A stretch of DNA of 39,756 nucleotides from Winogradskya humida (GTDB lineage: Bacteria > Actinomycetota > Actinomycetes > Mycobacteriales > Micromonosporaceae). Every line of letters starts with the position of its first letter. Within the stretch, counting starts at the first letter, position 1. The position numbers and the translations under genes were made by a program. The notes below the pieces were generated by a model. That model searched no databases and was not told where the DNA came from. It saw only the letters and a list, made by a program, of their open reading frames with translations. Below are positions 9,971 through 15,435 of the stretch, in pieces. Location of the stretch: the NCBI RefSeq assembly GCF_016862215.1, contig NZ_BOMN01000110.1, forward strand, positions 1 to 39,756, in the 5' to 3' direction.

Positions 9971-10404
9971 CTAAGCCCAATCAAAGTGGTCAGGACGGCG
10001 ATAGTGCGCCGCCGTTGACGATCCGATCTATCATTGGCGGGGGCTTCGAGGATAAAAGTTGGACGAAGGCGATAGATGCCCTGGTTTCCGCGTTGCAGGA
10101 CATGCAAGGCATTGATTCCGGTCCATTTAATGTAACTGTTACTTATATTGTGCCAGGCGAGGTTTATGCTCCGAAATTCTCCGGCTTACGCGTGAGCACA
10201 TTTTTGCCTGAATTCAACTCGCTTGTAATCCAGGTTGCGCTCAACAATAGTCCTGAGAAAAATGGGATGGTAGAGCTTTTAGATTTTCTAGATAAAGCCG
10301 TTATTAAGGCGGAATCATGGGGGCGAAAAAAGAAATTGGTATCATCTCCCATGGATGAGGTTAGGGCAGCGGTCGCAGCGCTAAAAATGCAACTTGAAAA
10401 TTGA
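9967..10404 (+). CDS. Candidate immunity protein for the RHS nuclease tip
   Basis: This 145-residue protein starts at GTG 9967, overlapping the TGA of the RHS gene in a GTGA tetranucleotide. A GAAGGTGG ribosome site lies a few bases upstream. It has no signal peptide or membrane segment, so it should act in the cytosol. A charged N-terminal region is followed by strands (FNVTVTYIVPGEV, NSLVIQVALN) and a C-terminal helix rich in Lys and Glu. I do not recognise the family. Position, translational coupling and the same A/T-rich codon use as the toxin tip all support an immunity function, which remains inference. It could also be an unrelated passenger of the exchanged cassette. Confidence 0.7.
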   Translation: MTKPNQSGQDGDSAPPLTIRSIIGGGFEDKSWTKAIDALVSALQDMQGIDSGPFNVTVTYIVPGEVYAPKFSGLRVSTFLPEFNSLVIQVALNNSPEKNGMVELLDFLDKAVIKAESWGRKKKLVSSPMDEVRAAVAALKMQLEN

Positions 10405-10890
10405 TCATATATCTCGATTATCGAATTATTAGCTGCCCATGATGGGGTGCCGGTGCGCCGCTGGTACCTAGCTGGCTGGACTAGAAGAGGCTGAAACCCG
10501 GTTAATGGTCAATTCGGAGGGGTTTGAGCGACGCGAGCACGCTTCTGAATTTCGGAAGAGGTCAGCGGATTTTGATCTCTTCCGTGGAATCCGTAGCAAG
10601 GTTGCGGTCTCGATCGCTGCAGGTCAGGCGCGCTGCCCAGAGTCTGCGGTTTCCGATTCGCAGCCGATTGGAGATCAATTAGGTTGCTGCTCCCAATCTG
10701 CTCCCACCTGTAAGTGGTCAACTCTCGTCTGCTCCTTGCGCCGGACTCTACGCAAGTCTCTGACCTGGGGCGATGCAGTGCTGTTCAGTGCAGTTAGGGA
10801 CCGTTGTGCGCAGTTGTGTCAGCGAACGGTCCGCAAGCCGCTGACCTGCGACTCTGCGCTGACCTGCGTCAGTGTCGGTGTGATTGTGCG

Positions 10891-10930
10891 CCGTTCAGGG
10901 CCGTTCAGGGCCGTTCAGGTCGGTTCAGCG
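10891..10930. repeat. Tandem decamer repeat CCGTTCAGGG, three copies plus a degenerate fourth
   Basis: CCGTTCAGGG is read at 10891, 10901 and (ending in T) 10911, followed by the related CGGTTCAGCG at 10921. The array directly precedes the 12-bp inverted repeat at 10932-10959. It could be arm-type binding sites for an integrase or simple slippage; nothing in the sequence decides. Confidence 0.7.
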
Positions 10931-10931
10931 C

Positions 10932-10959
10932 AGCTGGGAGCAGCCCGCTGCTCCCAGCT
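10932..10959. repeat. Perfect 12-bp inverted repeat with 4-nt loop
   Basis: AGCTGGGAGCAG (10932-10943) and CTGCTCCCAGCT (10948-10959) are exact reverse complements separated by four bases. The stem is strong but has no T-run after it, so a factor-independent terminator is not well supported. The arms contain the CTGCTCCCA word that recurs in this stretch, which favours a protein-binding or attachment-site role. Confidence 0.75.
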
Positions 10960-11033
10960 TGCTCCCCGGTGGGTGTGGTCATTTGCGGGTGCCGGAGTTC
11001 GAATCTTGATTGGTCGGTACGTCTATCACCCTG

Positions 11034-12042
11034 CCGACCACTGAAGTGATCTCAGCAAGGAAAGGCGCCTGATTCACCACGACACGGGCGAAAGGGTGCG
11101 TAGCGGGCAGTGCTGGATGTAGGCGTGGAGCCACCGATAGACCAGTTCTTGCGAAGGAAACAGGTCGTCGAGAGGCTCCACGTGATCGCGTATTCTGCCG
11201 TGCTCGACGTCCCGAGGGAACTCGTGCGTCACCTCGCACGGCTGCTGGCTGCGGAACGCCGTGCCCTCGGGACACGCCGGGGAACGAGGGCGTTGACCTG
11301 CTTCTACCAAGCATTGCTGATCCTGGTCTGGTTCCGTAAGCAGGAGGATGCGACGTTGCTGGGCGCCGGGTTCGGTATCTCTCGGGCGACCGCTTACCGT
11401 TACCTTGCCGAAGGCATCGCGGTTCTGGCCGCCCGCCGCCCGACTTGCACGAGGCGTTGCGGCGGGCCGCCGCCGACGGCTGGGCGTTCGTCATCCTGGA
11501 CGGCAAACTCTTCGACTGCGACCGGGTCACCGAAACCGTGTCCAGCGTCAAAGGCGACAGCATCGATGCTTGGTACTCGGGAAAGCACCACGAATTCGGC
11601 GCGAACATCCAAGCAATCATGCTCCCGAACGGCCTACCGATCTGGACCGCCGAGGCCATGCCCGGGCATCTGCATGACCTGACCTGCGCCCGGAACCTTT
11701 CATATCACCGCCGCATTGAACTGGGCTGCCGCCGAACTCGACCTGCCCACCCTGGCCGACTCCGGCTACGAAGGCGCAGGCCACGGCATCAAAACCCCGG
11801 TCAAGCAACCCGCCGACGGCAAACCCCTCGCCCTCGCCAACCGCAGCGTCAACCGGCTGCTCCGCGGCCTGCGCTGGCAAGGCGAACGCGGCTTCGCCAT
11901 CCTGGTCGGACGTTGGAAAACGTTGCGCCACACCACCATCAGCCCCCGCAGAATCGGCGACGTCATCGCGGCAGCGCTGCACCTCACCCATTTCGAATAC
12001 CGCTACCTCAACGAATCTTGCTGAGATCACGTCAGTGTTCGG
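11034..12042 (+). mobile_element. IS5-type insertion sequence with frameshifted transposase
   Basis: The ends are inverted repeats of about 26 bp with two mismatches, at 11034-11059 and 12017-12042. Both contain the exact word GTGATCTCAGCAAG or its complement, flanked by CACTGA. The right repeat overlaps the transposase stop. The size of about 1.0 kb and the DDE transposase match small IS5-type elements of actinomycetes. I could not see a convincing target-site duplication: the left flank ends in ...CCTG and the right flank starts GTTC. The element sits inside the minus-strand orphan toxin tip and truncates it. Confidence 0.85.
11182..12024 (+). pseudogene. IS5-family DDE transposase, two frameshifts
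   Basis: The likely start is GTG 11182, opening with VIAYSAVLDVPRELV. An N-terminal helix-turn-helix region (GISRATAYRYLAEGIAVLA) precedes the first catalytic Asp in FVILDGKLF. DAWYSGKHHEFGANIQ and PGHLHDLTCARN follow, then the second Asp in LPTLADSGYEGAG, and the end is FAILVGRWKTLRH...IGDVIAAALHLTHFEY. The three parts lie in different frames. One break is at about 11425-11440, where a base appears to be missing in the GCCC-rich stretch before DLHEAL. The second is at about 11690-11705. A single programmed frameshift is known in some IS families, but two breaks make a decayed gene more likely. Assignment to the DDE_Tnp_4/IS5 type is from recalled family sequence. Confidence 0.88.
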
Positions 12043-12318
12043 GTTCTTAACGCGTACATAGTATCGGCTATGAGGGGTTTCGACGGTACCATGCGCGTCG
12101 CCCACGAGGTCGGTCCAATGCTCTATGATTCCGTCCGAGTCGTAAACGGAATAGTTGGTAATTGCGCCGTCAGGGTTGGTTCGGTAATAGATTCCGCTGG
12201 ATGTTCCGCCTGCATCTTTCGCGCCACCGACAGGGAAGTCGCCGCCTTCGAGCCAGGGTTTTGCGTTTCCCCACGGTCCTCTGCCTTCCCCGTCGTTGTG
12301 TACGAGGACTGGCGTGTT
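12043..12318 (-). pseudogene. Orphan polymorphic-toxin tip with Hint C-terminal motif, truncated by the IS
   Basis: Read on the minus strand from 12318, the frame gives NTPVLVHNDGEGRGPWGNAK (PVLVHN coded by 12312-12295), then YYRTNPDGAITNYSVYDSDG at mid-length. It ends in the region HGTVETPHSRYYVRVKN at the IS boundary. NTPVLVHN is the hallmark end of Hint domains in RHS toxins. The YYRTNPDG...YxVYDxDG...HG...TPH layout resembles what I recall as polymorphic toxin type 24. No start codon belongs to it, and the Hint domain upstream is missing. It is a displaced tip cassette on the strand opposite the main RHS gene. Beyond the IS, minus-strand bases 11033-10979 read GRVIDVPTNQDSNSGTRK and stop, possibly the lost C-terminus, though the join is not clean. 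Confidence 0.75.
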
Positions 12319-12321
12319 GCG

Positions 12322-12595
12322 GCGACCACACGGCGTTAGGGCTGTGGTTGGGCGCCGCCTTCGCGGGATCGTCGGCGGCGGTCGCTCCCAGGGTTAGGAA
12401 ACATCCCGGCACCTCCTCCAGGACGCGGGAGAAGTGCTCGGCGACGGCGAGCGGCGCGGTCATCGGGTCGAATCGCTCCTTGCCCAGCGCCTCGCGCACG
12501 ACGTCCGCGGCGAACGTGTACTCACCGGGATCTTGGTGGCCCCGGTCGGCATACTCGGCTGACGAAGCACTCCCCGGCGCGGTTAGGGCGAGCAT
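12322..12595 (-). pseudogene. Remnant of an M20-family amidohydrolase
   Basis: The minus-strand frame contains EYTFAADVVREALGKERFD, then AEHFSRVLEEVPGCFLTLGA and KAAPNHSPNAVW. This matches the C-terminal metal-binding part of M20D amidohydrolases (hippurate or N-acyl amino acid hydrolases). Those usually read GAEDFS...VPG...LGA...NHSP, with the Glu-Asp and the final His as zinc ligands; here AED has become AEH. Only about 75 residues are recognisable. Family similarity begins near 12550 and is lost at about 12322, where the toxin-tip sequence begins. Ancestral function was hydrolysis of acylated amino acids; this piece is inactive. Confidence 0.7.
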
Positions 12596-12700
12596 CCGGC
12601 GATCGTGGCCACTCCTGCGGGTCAGCCGACCGACCGCGATGCCGCTCTCACCCTCCGCCTGATCATGCGGGAGGTGGCCGATGCCGGGCGAGACGGGCCC

Positions 12701-13423
12701 TCAGCCGAGATTGAGGAGCATGCGGCCCACGATCGTGTTCTCGCTCACCGGGCCGCTCTGGCGGGAGTCCTGCGACACGAGACGGTGGTCGCCGAGCAGG
12801 TAGAGCTGGTTCGCCGGGACGGTCACCGTCGTGCAGCCGGTGTAGGTCTCGTCGGGGTAGTCGCTGGCCAGGTATGGCTCGTCGAGTGGGGTTCCGTCGA
12901 CGAGCACCCGGCCGCCCGCGCAGGAGATCGTGTCGCCGGGCAGCCCGATCACGCGTTTGACGCGCAGCGAGGTGGGTGTGCTGACCTCGACGATGTCGTT
13001 GCGGTGCAGGCCGGTGACGCGGAAGCCGGTCTTGTCGACGAGGTAGCGGTCGCCGATCAGCAGGGTGTTCTCCATGCTGCCGCTGGGCATGGTGTGCACG
13101 GTCATGATCCATTGGTTGACGGCCAGGCCGGCGATGACGGCGATGATCAGTACGGAGACAGCGCGGCGGGTGATGCGTACGTGCCGGGGGAGTTGGTGGA
13201 TTCGCCGGCGGCGTTCGTGCCAGGTGGCGCGCAGGCCTCCCCAGGTCCATCGGATCGCCTCGAGGTTGCCGGTGGTCTCGGCGAATTCGGCGAGCACGGC
13301 CTCACCCCAGTCGCCGCCCCGCTCGCGTCGTCCGCGCACGGCGGCGACGAGCGGGGCGTGGGCGATCCGGCGGGTGGGGGAGTCGGCGGCGCGTTGCGGC
13401 GTACTGATCAGCGGGCTTGTCAT
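12701..13423 (-). CDS. lepB: Signal peptidase I with N-terminal PadR-operon-type domain
   Basis: It starts at ATG 13423, which overlaps the padR stop codon by four bases (ATGA), and encodes 240 residues. One membrane helix lies at about 88-106. Type I signal peptidase motifs follow: MPSGSME with nucleophile Ser116, VKRVIGLPGD with general-base Lys156, and GDHRLVSQDSR, where His replaces the usual Asn. It cleaves signal peptides on the outer face of the membrane. Residues 1-80 are a cytosolic region with RGGDWGEAVLAEF, resembling the helical segment found in membrane proteins encoded next to PadR regulators rather than a normal SPase N-terminus. Co-transcription with padR implies that its level is controlled by PadR. 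A second, housekeeping signal peptidase is probably elsewhere in the genome. Confidence 0.9.
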   Translation of the reverse strand: MTSPLISTPQRAADSPTRRIAHAPLVAAVRGRRERGGDWGEAVLAEFAETTGNLEAIRWTWGGLRATWHERRRRIHQLPRHVRITRRAVSVLIIAVIAGLAVNQWIMTVHTMPSGSMENTLLIGDRYLVDKTGFRVTGLHRNDIVEVSTPTSLRVKRVIGLPGDTISCAGGRVLVDGTPLDEPYLASDYPDETYTGCTTVTVPANQLYLLGDHRLVSQDSRQSGPVSENTIVGRMLLNLG

Positions 13424-13743
13424 GCGAGACCACCCGCCGGGCGGGTCTGGGTGATCGGGGCGCTGGAGGTTGTGCGGGCGGCGAGGCGTTGCCGGGCGAG
13501 GGTGGCGCCTTCGGTGGTCAGCCGGTAGATGTGGCGTGGTGGGCGGCCCGGCTCGTCGGAGGGCTCCCAGCCGGTTTCGAGCAGGCGCTGGTCGGTGAGG
13601 CGCATGAGGATCGGGTAGAGGGTGCCGGAGGCGAGCGCGGTTTCCCTGCTGAGGTCGTAGCCGTAGCGCCAGCGCTGCGGGTCGTCGAGCAGTGCCTCGA
13701 ACAGCTGCAACGTCTGCGGCGATGTGTGCGGGATCCTTGGCAT
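13420..13743 (-). CDS. PadR-family transcriptional regulator
   Basis: ATG 13743 gives 107 residues; a TTG six bases upstream is possible but less likely. The winged-helix core is clear: SPQTLQLFEALLDDP, WRYGYDLSRETALASGTLYP, ILMRLTDQRLLETGWEP and GRPPRHIYRLT, the last being the wing with its typical Pro-rich turn. The protein is a short PadR with a brief C-terminal helix for dimerisation. PadR proteins bind palindromic operators, often their own promoter, and respond to ligands or stress. Here a 17-bp-arm palindrome sits directly upstream. The gene overlaps the signal peptidase gene, so the two form one operon. Confidence 0.93.
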   Translation of the reverse strand: MPRIPHTSPQTLQLFEALLDDPQRWRYGYDLSRETALASGTLYPILMRLTDQRLLETGWEPSDEPGRPPRHIYRLTTEGATLARQRLAARTTSSAPITQTRPAGGLA

Positions 13744-13747
13744 GGGC

Positions 13748-13792
13748 AAACTCTACATAACTCGGCATTCAAAGTCGAGTTATGTAGAGTTT
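13748..13792. promoter_or_regulatory. 17-bp-arm palindrome, likely PadR operator and promoter
   Basis: AAACTCTACATAACTCG (13748-13764) and its exact reverse complement (13776-13792) flank an 11-base spacer. The palindrome begins four bases upstream of the padR ATG on the minus strand. It is A/T-rich against a G/C-rich background. TATGTA elements within the arms could serve as -10 hexamers in either direction, towards padR and towards the cyclophilin gene. PadR boxes are known to carry an ATGT/ACAT core, which both arms contain. Confidence 0.8.
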
Positions 13793-13927
13793 CTTCGGGC
13801 AGTCCGCCCCGGCGCGACTGGGCTCGCCGGGGCCGGGCCGTTCGACCTGTACGCGTTCGAGGACGACTTCCGGCATGCCCCGAAGATCCAGCTTGACGTA
13901 TCCAGATAGATCGATTAGACCGGGATC

Positions 13928-14653
13928 ATGCTGATGCGACGTCTGGCGTTCGTCCTGGTCTCGATGCTGGCTGCCGGAGGCTTCGGTGCCGCGCCCGCCG
14001 CGGCGCACGGCGCCGGCCCGACCGGGCCCACCGCCGGACCGTGCGCGTACACGCCCACACCCGACGAGCCCGCGGCCCGTCCCGTGTCGTTACCCCGTGA
14101 TCCCCGGCGTACGCCCAGCCGTGGGACGGTGGCGGTGCTGTTGCGTACCAATCTGGGGCCGATCCCGCTCGTGCTGGATCGTGCGCAGGCGCCGTGCACC
14201 GTGCAGAGCTTCGTGCACCTGGCCCGGCAGCGCTTTTACGACCGGACGATCTGCCACCGGCTGACCACGTACCCGACCCTGCTCGTGCTGCAGTGCGGTG
14301 ACCCGACGGGAACCGGTGAGGGCGGTCCCGGTTACCGCTACGCCGATGAGCTGCCGACCGGCCTGCCGCCGGCGCCGACCGATCCCACGGGGGAACGCAA
14401 GGTTTACGCCCGTGGGGTGCTGGCCATGGCGAACGCCGGGCCGGACACCAACGGCAGCCAATTCTTCCTGGTGTACGGCAACTCGGCGCTGCGGCCGAAC
14501 TACACCATTTTCGGTAGCGTGGCTCCGCGTGGCCTGACCACTCTGGACCGAGTGGCCGCCGCCGGTGTGACGCCGACCCCGGAGGACCCGGCGCCTCTGG
14601 ACGGCCCGCCGGCCCTGCGTACCGAGATCAAGAAGGCAACGGTCAAGTACTGA
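13928..14653 (+). CDS. Secreted cyclophilin-type peptidyl-prolyl cis-trans isomerase
   Basis: The 241-residue product begins MLMRRLAFVLVSMLAAGG and has an AAPAAA cleavage site near residue 26. The mature protein is outside the membrane and has no lipobox. The cyclophilin core starts near residue 67. It contains NLGPIPLVLDRAQAP, FVHLARQRFYDRTICHR with the catalytic-type Arg, CGDPTGTGEGGPGYRYADE, then VLAMANAGPDTNGSQFFLVY and YTIFGSV. These match active-site segments of bacterial cyclophilins. It should speed proline isomerisation in folding exported proteins. The ribosome site before ATG 13928 is weak, and ATG 13934 is an alternative start. Divergent expression from the PadR operator region suggests shared control with the signal peptidase, both being secretion functions; this is inference. 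Confidence 0.92.
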   Translation: MLMRRLAFVLVSMLAAGGFGAAPAAAHGAGPTGPTAGPCAYTPTPDEPAARPVSLPRDPRRTPSRGTVAVLLRTNLGPIPLVLDRAQAPCTVQSFVHLARQRFYDRTICHRLTTYPTLLVLQCGDPTGTGEGGPGYRYADELPTGLPPAPTDPTGERKVYARGVLAMANAGPDTNGSQFFLVYGNSALRPNYTIFGSVAPRGLTTLDRVAAAGVTPTPEDPAPLDGPPALRTEIKKATVKY

Positions 14654-14699
14654 TCGGCATATGCACAGGGCCGCCGCGCGGATGCCGGCCGATGACGAG

Positions 14700-15070
14700 G
14701 TCCGGTCAGGCGGCTGTTCATCGAGGAACCCGTCCTGCCCGAGCACTCGCCGGAGATCTCCCCGATCAGCTTCGCTTACGCCCGGGCGGTCTGCGGCCAA
14801 CGCCGGCGCACTGGCCCGGTCCACATCGATTCCGCTGGCTACCAGCGAACGGCTGTTCTTCCGGCATGAATTCCGCGAGGTGCTCGGCAGCGGCCTGGCC
14901 GCGGCGCAGCCCGACGTCAGCCACGCCGGCGGCATCTCCGAAGTGCGCCGGATCGCGGCCATGACGGAGACCTACGACGTGACGATGGCCCCCACTGCCC
15001 GCTGGGGCCGATCGCGCTGGCGGCCAGCCTGCAGCTCGCCTTCGCCGTTCCCAACTTCTTGATTCAGAAG
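14700..15070 (+). pseudogene. D-galactonate dehydratase remnant
   Basis: Three plus-strand frames together rebuild the C-terminal half of a DgoD-type enolase-superfamily dehydratase. RLFIEEPVLPEHSPEI (from 14711) lies in one frame. PLATSERLFFRHEFREVLGS, AAAQPDVSHAGGISEVRRIA and TYDVTMAP lie in a second. HCPLGPIALAASLQLAFAVP and NFLIQ lie in a third. EEP, the ATSER block and HAGGI are typical metal- and substrate-binding blocks of this subgroup, with GER usual where SER is seen. The N-terminal half and the true C-terminus are absent. The middle (about 14755-14830) has drifted. The gene cannot make a functional enzyme. Confidence 0.8.
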
Positions 15071-15435
15071 CAGGGCGTCAGCCTGCGCCAGGTGCAGCCG
15101 GTGGGCGAGGTCCGCGCGGACCCACACCTGGGATGGCCCGAAACCGTCGGTCAGCCGGACCAGCGCCACCCCGGCGTCGTGCACCGGCACGGCGTGGCCC
15201 ACCGATCTGGGACCGGCTCCAGACGTTGTTTCCACCGCAGATACACGATCTTGCGGACCAGGGGTTGCGGGGTCCGGGCAGGGCTGTGGTGAGGGCGTGA
15301 CGACCGATCGGACATTGCCTCGGTGCCGGCTTGGGTGTATCGATCGGCCCCGGGCAGCCTGGGCCAGCGACCGGTGGCACCTGTGGGCGAACCTCCTCAG
15401 GACGGTCGGGAAGACCGTTTGTGGGAACTGTTTAG
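15071..15435. other. No gene recognised
   Basis: No start codon, ribosome site or recognisable family was found here. A minus-strand reading at about 15190-15070 gives HDAGVALVRLTDGFGPSQVW then VRADLAHRLHLAQADALLL. It looks protein-like, but I cannot place it; it may be another gene remnant. Confidence 0.4.

Larger units (their letters stand above)
10405..11033. other. Non-coding stretch with attachment-site-like repeats
   Basis: No convincing gene was found on either strand in these 629 bases. Four copies of CTGCTCCCA occur: direct at 10687-10695, 10698-10706 and 10948-10956, and inverted at 10935-10943. CTGACCTGCG occurs at 10841-10850 and 10859-10868. GGACCGTT at 10798-10805 pairs with AACGGTCC at 10825-10832, and CGGAAGAG at 10553-10560 pairs with CTCTTCCG at 10577-10584. 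A tRNA-T-loop-like word, GAGTTCGAATC, lies near 10997-11008, without a paired stem. This combination is what I recall around tyrosine-integrase attachment sites of actinomycete integrative elements. No integrase gene is present, so it would be a remnant. Confidence 0.4.

Noticed and set aside
10995..11012. Possible tRNA gene suggested by GAGTTCGAATC
   Set aside because: The T-stem does not pair beyond two or three bases, and no anticodon or acceptor arm could be found on either side.
11182..12024. Programmed frameshifting of the transposase
   Set aside because: Two separate frame breaks and no A-run or other typical slippery motif at either site; decay is simpler.
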